Source: Nonlabens agnitus (lineage in GTDB: Bacteria; Bacteroidota; Bacteroidia; Flavobacteriales; Flavobacteriaceae). From it: a DNA stretch of 64,000 nucleotides. The stretch is from positions 372,001 through 436,000 of the forward strand of contig NZ_MQUC01000003.1 in the NCBI RefSeq assembly GCF_002994045.1. Reading direction: 5' to 3'. The notes beneath the pieces are model-generated. The model saw only the letters and a list, made by a program, of their open reading frames with translations. It was not told the origin of the DNA and made no database searches. The position numbers and the translations under genes were made by a program. Below are positions 1 to 8,258 of this stretch, in pieces (positions within the stretch are counted from its first letter, which is position 1; the number at the start of each line of letters is the position of its first letter).

Positions 1-166
1 CAAAACCAAATTAAAGAACTCCATGGTATTTGGCGAGCAGCGTCTGGGTGCTGGTAGCGTGATCTATATGGTGGACGACCCATTGTTTCGCGCCTTCTGG
101 GAGAACGGTAAATTGCTATTTGTCAACTCGGTATTCCTAGTGAATAACAACAGGCCAGAGTTGTAG
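1..166 (+). CDS. C-terminal end of a probable M14-type zinc carboxypeptidase (partial)
   Basis: Open from the window edge in the frame of codons starting at base 2, ending at TAG 164-166. The last residues read ..GAGSVIYMVDDPLFRAFW then ENGKLLFVNSVFLVN.., which resembles, from memory, the C-terminal glutamine-amidotransferase-like tail of Bacteroidota M14 zinc carboxypeptidases. The catalytic domain lies outside the window, so the family call rests on this tail only. Confidence 0.5.
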   Translation, partial: KTKLKNSMVFGEQRLGAGSVIYMVDDPLFRAFWENGKLLFVNSVFLVNNNRPEL

Positions 167-180
167 GAGTCTTGTTAGTT

Positions 181-195
181 CGCTTTCGCGAAAGC
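181..195. repeat. Flavobacterial palindrome, copy 1
   Basis: CGCTTTCGCGAAAGC followed by A instead of G. Intergenic, 15 bp after the stop codon of the upstream peptidase. First of 18 copies of the CGCTTTCGCGAAAGCG element in the window. Confidence 0.85.
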
Positions 196-362
196 AGAAA
201 CGATGTTTAACGTTTAATACAAAAAAAGTTGCATAACCACCACCAATTGACAAGTTGTGCTAAAATCAAATTTTGACTTTTGTAACCAACTGAAAGTGAG
301 CTTGAATATAGGTGCTAAAGCCTTCAATTTGTTTATTAGCTAGTTAGCTATAATTATGAAAA

Positions 363-1421
363 ATGACATTTAGATTTCCAATAGAATGTAACATATGCGA
401 ATTCAAATCTTTAGTAAAAGTTCAGGCTGGTTATCTTGAAAAAGTTCAAGTAAGAATTGGTTGTCCAAATTGTGGCAGTTTATTTAAAGGAGAATTACTA
501 CAAATACCACCTGGGGTTAGCTTAAATTTTGATAAGGCTAAACCAACAGACGGAGAAAATCTTCCAGATGATATTCCAGTAATTCCAATCTCTACCGAAT
601 TACCTATACCGCAACAATCAACAGAAATAATTCCCGGTTCATTTGGTTTTACACTAAATCCTTATATGGCTTTAACACAGTCTATATCCTACGATACTAT
701 TGCGGTTTTTCGAGACAAATATTTAGCATTTGCAAAATATAGAGACAAAAATATTGATGCATTAGAAAATATTATTTTCCTTTTTCAAGGAAAGAATTAT
801 CAACTCGTTATTGCCGAAGCAAAAAAACATTTTTCGGACGAATTACCTGATTTAAAAAACACATTTGAAGAAAGTCAAGAAAATTGCTACTACATCATTA
901 GTGAAATTTTTAAATTTTTCATTTTAAATACAATTCCTAAAAACTACGAGAATAGTTACACAATTCGTTTACTCTTTAAAGGAACGATCAACAAAGTACA
1001 GAAGGATAAAGCCTCATTGATTCATCTTAAAACTGAACTAAATAAGTATTGTGATATTGAAAGAGAGTTTATTAATTCTTCTAAAATACTTGTAGATTTT
1101 ATCAAAAACTCACCTTCGTATGTTCCTGTAATAGCTTTGAGCTACATCGGATTTGAAGAAGTCTTTGAGAAGGAATACGGCATCACTACTTTTTCATTTG
1201 ATGAGCTAAAAGAAAATTATAAGGACTCATTTGAGCTTTTGGCTAGGACTTCAATTTTTTATATCGGATTTACAAATTTTGGGCAAAACAAAAGCGAAGA
1301 TGATTTTTCGGGAATACGCAATTGTAATTCCTTATATCAATATTATAGTTTGAACAATGGATTAAAAAAGCAAGTGATAGAAAATTATTCTCATTTAAAA
1401 AATACTATAGGTTTTTATTGA
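363..1421 (+). CDS. Zinc-ribbon protein, 5' part of a frameshifted HEPN-like gene
   Basis: 352 residues, not recognised as a named family. Near the N-terminus CNIC (about residue 10) and CPNC (about 34) form a four-cysteine zinc-ribbon pattern; a proline-rich linker follows, then a mostly helical C-terminal half. The frame stops at TGA 1419-1421 directly after a T5 tract (1412-1416). One extra T there would give ..GFLLNSQIRNAIGH.. and join this frame to the next 70 codons, which hold an R-N-x3-H motif as in HEPN RNases. The gene is AT-rich compared with its neighbours and lies in an accessory segment, so transfer is likely. Whether the break is real, programmed or a sequencing error cannot be decided from the sequence. 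Confidence 0.55.
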   Translation: MTFRFPIECNICEFKSLVKVQAGYLEKVQVRIGCPNCGSLFKGELLQIPPGVSLNFDKAKPTDGENLPDDIPVIPISTELPIPQQSTEIIPGSFGFTLNPYMALTQSISYDTIAVFRDKYLAFAKYRDKNIDALENIIFLFQGKNYQLVIAEAKKHFSDELPDLKNTFEESQENCYYIISEIFKFFILNTIPKNYENSYTIRLLFKGTINKVQKDKASLIHLKTELNKYCDIEREFINSSKILVDFIKNSPSYVPVIALSYIGFEEVFEKEYGITTFSFDELKENYKDSFELLARTSIFYIGFTNFGQNKSEDDFSGIRNCNSLYQYYSLNNGLKKQVIENYSHLKNTIGFY

Positions 1422-1633
1422 ACAGTCAAATTAGGAACGCAATTGGTCATGCCAAAACAGAATATTTTATGTACGAACAATTAATAAAGTATTATCCATA
1501 CACTGATCTTAAAAAACTAAATAAGTTTAAGGAAAAATCTTTGGTCGATTTTGTTTATCATACTTTTTTAATGAAATTGGCGATATTAGATTTTGTGAGT
1601 TTTATTGGGAAGTGGCATTACAGAATGAAATAA
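1422..1633 (+). pseudogene. Frameshifted 3' remainder with HEPN-like RNAIGH motif
   Basis: Continues the upstream protein in the -1 frame: NSQIRNAIGHAKTEYF and about 55 further residues, ending at 1633. It has no start codon of its own other than a TTG overlapping the upstream stop. R-N-A-I-G-H fits the Rx4-6H signature of HEPN ribonuclease domains with a polar residue after the Arg, known from toxins and abortive-infection proteins. That assignment is by motif only. Read together, 363-1633 would encode about 423 residues: zinc ribbon, helical middle, C-terminal HEPN-like segment. Confidence 0.5.
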
Positions 1634-1638
1634 CCATA

Positions 1639-1838
1639 GCTAACACCCTATAAAAAATAAGAGGGCAATGAGTGTTTAACCCAAAAGCAAAGGCACTTTT
1701 ACGAAGTCGCCAAATTTTTAAATTTGGCTTATTGAACAAAAAAAGACAATAAGAAAAATTCAAAAATTCGGCTTGTGTTTCATCCGAATGGTTTGCGCTC
1801 ATTAATTGCCCTACTATTCTTATACACAACCGTTAGGT
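1639..1838. repeat. attC-like foldback element between accessory genes
   Basis: About 200 bp that can fold on itself. Outer arms: GCTAAC (1639-1644) against GTTAGGT (1832-1838). Then TATAA (1649-1653) against TTATA (1820-1824), AGGGCAAT (1662-1669) against ATTGCCCT (1805-1812), and an inner hairpin GCCAAATTT-TT-AAATTTGGC (1709-1728). GTTAGGT fits the integron consensus GTTRRRY; the left end AGCTAAC matches RYYYAAC with one mismatch. The next gene starts 26 bp after the element, as in a cassette. No integron integrase gene is in the window. Confidence 0.45.
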
Positions 1839-1864
1839 GCAATATAAATCAGGATTGAATATAA

Positions 1865-3466
1865 ATGAGACTAAAAGATATATTTTCGGGGTTTGATGCT
1901 CGAACCGATAAAACTGATGTCGAAAAACTAAGATTGAGTAATCCTCGGTTATGGAAAAAGTTAAAAAAGCAATTTGACACAGGACGTAAAATTGTACTTA
2001 TTCAACTTAACAATGGTTTAGAAGAAGCAAATGAGAAGACTTTGAGATATTATTTAATGGAATATGCAGATAGGTTTTTAAAATACGGACCACAATCATT
2101 TCCTACTTCATTTAACACATTAGAACCATTTTTCACTTACAATCATCATAACTCAATATTACAATTACATTCCGAAGAAGAATCTTATGGTGTTTCACTT
2201 GTAGATTTTTTGGATTTTGTTACCGAAAAAGATTTTGAATTAGACAAAATCGACTTCCACGAAAATATACCTGATAATGTTATCTACCATTTCACTTTTA
2301 CCACTGGATATGATGAAATTAATTTTTCAAATAATGGCAAAACATTTATTGTCGGCGGATTATCATTGGTAAGGCAAGGGAATGAAGTGTCTATACTAAT
2401 ACAAGCTGGTGAATCTTTTGAAAAACAAGAGGCAGAAAATTACTTTAAGGAAAATACGAGAGAAAAAATTGAGAACTCTCTACATCCTCATAAAAAGGCT
2501 CTTGGAATGACATTAGAAAATAAAGATGAACCAGGCGTCGTCTATTTCAAAGATAGGAATGACTTATGGTCACATAATATTGGTGTTCTATTCGATTTGC
2601 AAGATAGAAGCATTGATATTCGTTTCGTTGCAAGAGATGAAAATCTAAGTTTTAAAGTATTTACAGATGACTTTAATGCAATTTTTAATGGCAAAGAAAG
2701 TTTGTCCGAAAAAGATTTTAAAGAGTATCACGAAAATCAAGTTAAAGAACTGAATAATTATGACGCTGTTTTTGATTTTGCAAATTATTGTTTAGCACTT
2801 CCATCTTATGTGTTTGAAAATGAGGACAGAATTGTAGATGTAACTTATGAGACAAATTTAAATACTATTATAAAAGGACCGCTATCTAAAAGAGAATTTT
2901 CTTCTGTATCAGGTAAGTATAAAATTTTTGCAAAACCATTTTATTATCTAGAATCGAAAGAGCAAACTGTTATAATAAGTGATGAACTAACCGACGAAAG
3001 TTTTAAAGTTGAAAAAACAGGCTTTTGGAAAAGACTAAATATTGACGAGGAGGGTTTTGATAAAAAAGGAAATAAAATTATTGGTAAAACTTGGGTTGAG
3101 AGAAATGATATATTTTATTCTACTTCCAAAGGAGTAACAAAAATTGAACAAATTGAGAGTTATCAAGGTGAGAATGCAGGCTACATTTATATAATGAGAC
3201 AACCTGTTCACCCTGAAAACATTTTTAAAGTCGGTTTAACGAAAAGAAATACTGAAAAAAGAAAGAAAGAGCTATCTAACACTAGCTCACCTGATAAATT
3301 TTTCATAATCAATAGTTATCCGACGAAGGATTGTATTGAGGCGGAAAAAAAAATTCATGAGAAATTGAAAAAATATAGGCTGACTTCAAGAAGAGAATTT
3401 TTTAGATGTGACTTGAAAATAATTTTGGAAGCTTGTGAGGAGATTGTTAATAGAATAAATAATTAA
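1865..3466 (+). CDS. Protein with C-terminal T5orf172 (GIY-YIG-like) domain
   Basis: 533 residues. The last about 95 residues match the T5orf172/GIY-YIG superfamily pattern: GYIYIMRQ, then FKVGLTKRNTEKRKKEL, then AEKKIHEKL and REFFRCDL. Members of this superfamily are DNA-binding or nuclease-like domains common in phages and mobile genes. The N-terminal about 430 residues are rich in Lys, Glu and aromatic residues and I do not recognise them; there is no signal peptide or membrane segment, so it should be cytoplasmic. It follows the attC-like element by 26 bp and is AT-rich like the preceding accessory gene. A defence or mobile-element role is plausible but not shown. Confidence 0.6.
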   Translation: MRLKDIFSGFDARTDKTDVEKLRLSNPRLWKKLKKQFDTGRKIVLIQLNNGLEEANEKTLRYYLMEYADRFLKYGPQSFPTSFNTLEPFFTYNHHNSILQLHSEEESYGVSLVDFLDFVTEKDFELDKIDFHENIPDNVIYHFTFTTGYDEINFSNNGKTFIVGGLSLVRQGNEVSILIQAGESFEKQEAENYFKENTREKIENSLHPHKKALGMTLENKDEPGVVYFKDRNDLWSHNIGVLFDLQDRSIDIRFVARDENLSFKVFTDDFNAIFNGKESLSEKDFKEYHENQVKELNNYDAVFDFANYCLALPSYVFENEDRIVDVTYETNLNTIIKGPLSKREFSSVSGKYKIFAKPFYYLESKEQTVIISDELTDESFKVEKTGFWKRLNIDEEGFDKKGNKIIGKTWVERNDIFYSTSKGVTKIEQIESYQGENAGYIYIMRQPVHPENIFKVGLTKRNTEKRKKELSNTSSPDKFFIINSYPTKDCIEAEKKIHEKLKKYRLTSRREFFRCDLKIILEACEEIVNRINN

Positions 3467-3620
3467 AATACTGCGCACAACAGTGGCTGTAAGACATTCC
3501 TTTTCTCGCATACTTCTTAAAGTCTTCACGAATTTTCAATTTAGTAACTATTTGCAAAGTTAAGTGCCAATAACACGTCTAGCCATATATTCGACCATTA
3601 GCAACAATATATATAAACCT

Positions 3621-4220
3621 ATGACCTTCCTAAAATCCATGCAGACGCGCTACACAACCAAAAAGTACGACGCGTCAAAGAAAGTTGATAGCACAAAAAT
3701 TCAAGATCTAAAAGAGATTTTGAGGTTAAGTCCGTCGTCTATCAACAGTCAGCCTTGGAAATTCACTTTTGTTTCAGATCCTGAAATTAAAGAACAGCTT
3801 TCCAAGCACTCGTGGCACAATACTAATAAGGTCTTGGATTGTGATACGGTGGTCGTTTTCAGTCGCATCAATAATCTTGAAGTGTTCGAACAACATGTGA
3901 ACGAAAACCTACCACAAAGCTCCGTCAACTATTATAACGACTATATAAAACCACAAACCGTGGACGAGATCAAGGCCTGGTTTGACAAACAAGTCTATCT
4001 AGCGTCAGGAGTTTTCTTAAGCGCCTGTGCCGCTATGGACATCGATGCCACACCTATGGAAGGTGTAGAGCCAGAGAAGTATGACGAAATCCTGAAACAA
4101 AAAGATCACACCACGCTCATGGCCGTCGCCATAGGCTACCGAGATCCAGAAGACGCCAACCAGCCTAGTCAAAAGCCAAAGTCAAGGAAGGATTTGAGTG
4201 ATGTAGTTGAGAGTATTTAG
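3621..4220 (+). CDS. NAD(P)H-dependent nitroreductase family oxidoreductase (NfsB-like)
   Basis: 199 residues from ATG 3621 (a GTG at 3564 in the same frame would add 19 residues without family character). FMN-dependent nitroreductase fold: SMQTRYTTKKYD at the N-terminus, the FMN-contact segment LSPSSINSQPWKF, and GVEPEKYDEIL near the C-terminus. The family reduces nitroaromatics, quinones or dihydropteridine with NAD(P)H in the cytoplasm; the exact substrate cannot be predicted. It is the first ordinary chromosomal gene after the accessory segment. Confidence 0.8.
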   Translation: MTFLKSMQTRYTTKKYDASKKVDSTKIQDLKEILRLSPSSINSQPWKFTFVSDPEIKEQLSKHSWHNTNKVLDCDTVVVFSRINNLEVFEQHVNENLPQSSVNYYNDYIKPQTVDEIKAWFDKQVYLASGVFLSACAAMDIDATPMEGVEPEKYDEILKQKDHTTLMAVAIGYRDPEDANQPSQKPKSRKDLSDVVESI

Positions 4221-4229
4221 AAATGCGTA

Positions 4230-4625
4230 ATGACAGAACCTAAGATCAGAGATTATTTCCTAGAACTAATTCCCGCAAAAGAATTAGTGAAAGTAGATAA
4301 GTCTAAAAGCGAGAAAAAAATGGCATACTGGAAGGAGGTTGAAATGATTCAGGAAGGTGAATTTATAATCACACCCAAACATTTGCTAGCAATTTGTGAT
4401 GACGTTTTAAATGGGAATTTAAAACTCCATCATATGACGACCCTTTCACTTATAGCGATTGGTTCAGATTATTTTGTCTGGGATATGGAAGACAATGGAG
4501 GTCACAAAGTTGGAGAAGTATTAGACGAGTGGTGTAATCCAACTATAAACTATCCTATTACTTTACCCAATGTCGTACAGTGGAAAAACTATTTACTAAA
4601 TCGAGAGCGTGAAATGAAATTGTAA
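4230..4625 (+). CDS. Hypothetical protein, 131 aa
   Basis: Starts 9 bp after the nitroreductase stop, so it may be co-transcribed. No signal peptide, no membrane segment, no motif I recognise; the composition is acidic with several Trp (VWDMEDNGGHKVGE, DEWCNPT). The size and composition resemble small immunity-like or single-domain cytoplasmic proteins, but that is only an impression. Confidence 0.55.
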   Translation: MTEPKIRDYFLELIPAKELVKVDKSKSEKKMAYWKEVEMIQEGEFIITPKHLLAICDDVLNGNLKLHHMTTLSLIAIGSDYFVWDMEDNGGHKVGEVLDEWCNPTINYPITLPNVVQWKNYLLNREREMKL

Positions 4626-4819
4626 TAATTAGAATTGCAGTTGTGTACCTTTCAATTCAAATTTGATATAGAATTCAGCTTTGTCAACTTAATTAAACTT
4701 TGGGCAAGATAATTGTTTGTGAAAAGTCAATGTGTTCCTCGCATGATACTTTTTTCTGCTGTATTAGTGGAAAACTAAATGATCGAGTTGCTAATGCGCA
4801 TTCTAAAACAATCTTGTAA

Positions 4820-5140
4820 ATGAAAAATTTCAAATTTTATGTCCGTTCCGCTTTTGTAATATTGTTGCTACATTCCTTTGTGTCTTGCCAGATAGTAAAT
4901 ATGACAAGTGCAAAAATGAATAAACTTGAATTAGGTATGTCCAAAGAACAAGTAACGCAGATATTAGGGAATGACTATACTATTGCAGAAAAGCGAGTTC
5001 AAGACAGCAACGAAATAGAAGTTTTATCTTATCGAGACTTTTACAATAAGGACGAATTTTATTTATTCCTTTTTAAGGATCAAAAATTAGAAAAGTGGTA
5101 TCGAGAGTTACTACCTCATGATAAGATTGAAGTTAATTAA
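4820..5140 (+). CDS. Small lipoprotein with SmpA/BamE-like fold
   Basis: 106 residues. The signal peptide ends in a lipobox LLHSFVSC (Cys about 23). The segment KLELGMSKEQVTQILG is the characteristic first helix-turn of SmpA/OmlA/BamE-like domains, with the usual G-M-(S/T)-x-x-x-V pattern. Such lipoproteins sit in the outer membrane; BamE assists barrel assembly, but many Bacteroidota paralogues have unknown function. It stands alone, with about 200 bp of AT-rich sequence on each side. Confidence 0.6.
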   Translation: MKNFKFYVRSAFVILLLHSFVSCQIVNMTSAKMNKLELGMSKEQVTQILGNDYTIAEKRVQDSNEIEVLSYRDFYNKDEFYLFLFKDQKLEKWYRELLPHDKIEVN

Positions 5141-5290
5141 ATAATCACGCAACATGGTTGTTGGGTTTATTGACCGTAAAATTCGCCTCTAAAGCTAGAT
5201 AATATTATGTGATTCTGCTCAACTTAATGAGCGGTTAAAACCATTCAATTATTTGATAGGGATAAGTTTAGCTGAAAATTAAAATTTAAA

Positions 5291-5315
5291 TGAATTGTTT
5301 TTAATTGAAACAATT
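5291..5315. other. Hairpin ahead of the serine hydrolase gene
   Basis: GAATTGTTT (5291-5299) and AAACAATTC (5307-5315) form a 9-bp stem with a 7-nt loop, 45 bp upstream of the next start codon. It could be an operator or an mRNA leader hairpin; nothing else identifies it. Confidence 0.3.
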
Positions 5316-5360
5316 CACACAAAAGAGCAACCTATAGTCCAATCAATTAAAACTTGACCA

Positions 5361-6683
5361 ATGACTAAAGCTATTCTCACCACAATTCTGTTTCTTACGT
5401 TGAGCCAACTCGGTTTTTCTCAAACCAACTTTGATAAAGCGAAACTGGACAGCTATTTTCAAGCACTAGAACAAAACGACAAATTTATGGGAAGCGTTGC
5501 TGTGTCAAAAGATGGCGAAATGCTTTACACCAAATCCATAGGCTACGCAGATGTGGAGAATAATGTAGAAGCCACTGAGGAAACGAAGTATAGAATAGGC
5601 TCGATAACAAAAACGTTCACGGCCGTATTAGTAATGAAAGCCGTCGAAGAGAAGATGCTGAACTTAAGTCAAACCATTAACAAGTGGTTTCCATCGATAG
5701 CAAACTCAAGCAAAATCACCCTAGAACATTTATTAGGGCATAGAAGCGGTATCCATAACTTTACCGACGATGAAGAATATTTAACCTACAATACCCAGTC
5801 AAAAACAGAACAAGAACTAGTAGGTATTATTACCAACGGTGGTAGCGATTTTGAACCAGACAGCAAGGCAGAATACAGTAATTCCAATTTTGTATTGTTG
5901 TCCTACATACTTGAAAAGACTTTTGAAAAACCGTATTCAGAATTGGTTCAAGAGCATATTGTTGAACCTATAGGATTGACCGACACCTATGTTTTTAGAA
6001 ACTTAGATATTGCTAATAATGAAGCCAAATCCTATAAATTTCTTAATACTTGGAAGGTAGAACCAGAGACAGACGCTAGCATTCCGTTAGGTGCTGGAGC
6101 CATCACATCAACACCAATAGACCTAACAAGATTTGCAGACGCTTTGTTTACTGGAAAACTGGTAACGCCAGAAAGTTTAGAAATTATGAAAATCATAAAA
6201 GACGTTTATGGGAAAGGATTGTTTCAGTTTCCTTTCTATGAAAATATAGGTTATGGTCATACGGGTGGCATTGATGGTTTTAGTTCCGTATATACTTATT
6301 TTCCAGAGAGTAAGGTCTCTTATGCCTTAACATCAAATGGAACCCATATCAATAACAACGATATCTCAGTCGCTGTACTAAATGCTATGTATAACAAGCC
6401 TTATGAAATTCCTTCCTTTAAAAGTTATAGTCTAACCACGGAAGATCTGGACCCATATTTGGGAGTTTACGCATCCAGCCAAATTCCTATTAAAATTACC
6501 ATAACCAAAGAAGGAGCTACCTTGATCGCTCAAGGAACTGGTCAACCTGCTTTCCCACTAGAAGCCACAGAAAAAGACACTTTTAAGTTTGATCAAGCAG
6601 GAGCAAAATTTGAATTCAATCCTTCAGAAAACGCCATGATCCTATTTCAAGGCGGCGGACAGATTTTGTTTAGTAAAGAGTAA
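5361..6683 (+). CDS. Secreted serine hydrolase, class C beta-lactamase/DD-peptidase fold
   Basis: 440 residues with a cleavable signal peptide (..LSQLGFSQ). The three active-site elements of the family are visible: S-I-T-K in RIGSITKTFTAV (SxxK), Y-S-N in AEYSNSNFV (YxN), and H-T-G-G near residue 310 (the KTG-like box). After about residue 350 there is a beta-rich C-terminal domain (DLDPYLGVYASSQIP..), common in periplasmic Bacteroidota members. It should act on peptides, esters or peptidoglycan-like substrates in the periplasm; the family name does not imply antibiotic resistance. A second, shorter paralogue lies at 8259-9305. Confidence 0.8.
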   Translation: MTKAILTTILFLTLSQLGFSQTNFDKAKLDSYFQALEQNDKFMGSVAVSKDGEMLYTKSIGYADVENNVEATEETKYRIGSITKTFTAVLVMKAVEEKMLNLSQTINKWFPSIANSSKITLEHLLGHRSGIHNFTDDEEYLTYNTQSKTEQELVGIITNGGSDFEPDSKAEYSNSNFVLLSYILEKTFEKPYSELVQEHIVEPIGLTDTYVFRNLDIANNEAKSYKFLNTWKVEPETDASIPLGAGAITSTPIDLTRFADALFTGKLVTPESLEIMKIIKDVYGKGLFQFPFYENIGYGHTGGIDGFSSVYTYFPESKVSYALTSNGTHINNNDISVAVLNAMYNKPYEIPSFKSYSLTTEDLDPYLGVYASSQIPIKITITKEGATLIAQGTGQPAFPLEATEKDTFKFDQAGAKFEFNPSENAMILFQGGGQILFSKE

Positions 6684-6974
6684 AACTAGATCGGGATCAA
6701 TCGAACCTAATGCTAGCATCTGATAATAATGCGCAAGGCGTATCAAAGAATTTCCAGAATGGAATTTGTTACTCAATTCTATAGCCTTGTCGATAATAAT
6801 TATATGCAAAAGAATATAATTAAGTGGTGCATTATATTATCATATCTAGTCGCATATAATTCAATCACATTTAGTACTCTTGCTCCATTCTTTACTACGG
6901 TAAAAAAAGCTACGTATTGCTTAAATAATAAAGAGATTAACTTAGTTTAGGTCGGTGATGATTCACTCTGGATT
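6684..6974. other. 291-bp intergenic stretch with no supported gene
   Basis: AT-rich. A 73-codon open frame (6729-6950) is present, but it has no recognisable domain, no signal peptide and a composition typical of non-coding sequence. I see no terminator with a U tract. Confidence 0.4.
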
Positions 6975-7934
6975 ATGGAATTATTAGTGCTGTATGTTGG
7001 TTTTATATTGGCTGCATATGCCGTGATCGGGAATGATGTTATTCAAACCTTAGGAACTTTTCTTACCTCCAATAACAAAACCCACTGGACGGTATTGTGG
7101 GCTTATGCCTCTGCTATTTTGGTGGGTACGCTACTTTACGGCTGGTGTTTTTACAACGGTGATGTTTCATACGATAGGTTGGATAAGATTCCGCTTCCAG
7201 AAACCTTGAACTGGTGGTATTTGATTGCTCCGCTTTCCTTGCTCATTATTACTCGTATTGGAATACCCGTGAGCACCACATTTTTAATATTGAGTGTATT
7301 CTCCAGTCAGCAGCTTATAGAAAAAATGGTAATGAAATCTGTTTACGGCTATGCATTATCTGTTGTATCTGCATTTGTACTGTACCTGTTGATTGCAAAA
7401 CTTTTTGAATCCAAAAAATCTATTGATAAACTAGAACAAAGCAACCAAAAAAAGTTTTGGATCGCTGCGCAATGGGGTTCAACCGCATTTTTGTGGTCCC
7501 AATGGTTGATACAGGATTTTGCCAACATATATGTATTCCTTCCCAGAGATTTGTCGGTTTGGGTATTAGTGGGATCCATTGTGGTGATTTTATTAATTAT
7601 GGCATTGATTTTCAAGAACCGCGGTGGTAAAATTCAAGAAATTGTCAATCAAAAAGTTAATACAAGAAATATCCGTTCTGCTACAATTATTGATTTGTGC
7701 TACGGGTTGATTCTATTTCTTTATGGAAATTACAATTCGGTACCCATGAGTACTACTTGGACATTTATTGGGATCCTAGCAGGACGCGAAATTGCAATCA
7801 ACTACTTACTCAACAACAAGCAATTAAAGAACTCGTACAAACTAATCGCTAAGGATTTTGCTAAAGTCAACATAGGCTTGGCGGTAAGTATTTTCATTGT
7901 CTATGTGATTCAACTATTTAAAACAATGCCATAG
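6975..7934 (+). CDS. PiT-family-like phosphate permease
   Basis: 319 residues, about 8-9 hydrophobic segments. It shows the internal-repeat signatures of inorganic phosphate transporters (PiT): IGNDVIQTLGTFL near the N-terminus (GxND), IGIPVSTTFLIL around residue 100 and SVPMSTTWTFIG around 265 (the repeated P-x-STT motif). It is shorter than typical bacterial PiT proteins (about 400-500 aa), and a charged loop (about 145-160) splits the halves. Inner membrane. Substrate is likely phosphate or another oxyanion; specificity is inferred from the family only. Confidence 0.6.
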   Translation: MELLVLYVGFILAAYAVIGNDVIQTLGTFLTSNNKTHWTVLWAYASAILVGTLLYGWCFYNGDVSYDRLDKIPLPETLNWWYLIAPLSLLIITRIGIPVSTTFLILSVFSSQQLIEKMVMKSVYGYALSVVSAFVLYLLIAKLFESKKSIDKLEQSNQKKFWIAAQWGSTAFLWSQWLIQDFANIYVFLPRDLSVWVLVGSIVVILLIMALIFKNRGGKIQEIVNQKVNTRNIRSATIIDLCYGLILFLYGNYNSVPMSTTWTFIGILAGREIAINYLLNNKQLKNSYKLIAKDFAKVNIGLAVSIFIVYVIQLFKTMP

Positions 7935-8055
7935 GAAACATTATTTACAAATCAAATTTTGGTAAAAAGTTCATCATAAAATTCGAAAGATCAGAATTGG
8001 CACCCAGTAAGTGTGGAGTATTTGAAATTGAAAGGACGCTATATCATTTATCAAA

Positions 8056-8090
8056 TTAATAGAGTTATGGAGTAGAAGAAACTCTATTAA
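8056..8090. terminator. Hairpin downstream of the PiT-like gene
   Basis: TTAATAGAGTT (8056-8066) and AACTCTATTAA (8080-8090) form an 11-bp stem with a 13-nt loop. No U tract follows, so it is either a weak terminator or another structured site. The rest of 7935-8258 holds nothing I can name. Confidence 0.35.
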
Positions 8091-8258
8091 CCAGCTACTT
8101 TCAATGAAATTGAGTATACCAAGACGCACGCCAATGAGAATATTAAGACTTAATATGTGAATACTATCAGAGCTGTTGAGTCATCGCAAGATCTAAATGC
8201 ATCGGATTGAAGAAATTAAAAACTGCGTTCTTTGGAAAATGCTAAGTTTGTATTTCAA

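Noticed and set aside
1411..1421. Programmed -1 frameshift at the T tract of the HEPN-like gene
   Set aside because: Zero-frame codons GGT TTT TAT do not form a canonical X-XXY-YYZ heptamer; a one-base deletion or sequencing error is simpler.
1602..1829. 75-codon minus-strand frame
   Set aside because: It runs through the foldback element and reads as low-complexity; the DNA structure explains it better.
6729..6950. 73-codon open frame between the serine hydrolase and the PiT-like gene
   Set aside because: No domain, no signal, AT-rich composition like non-coding DNA, no clear start signal.
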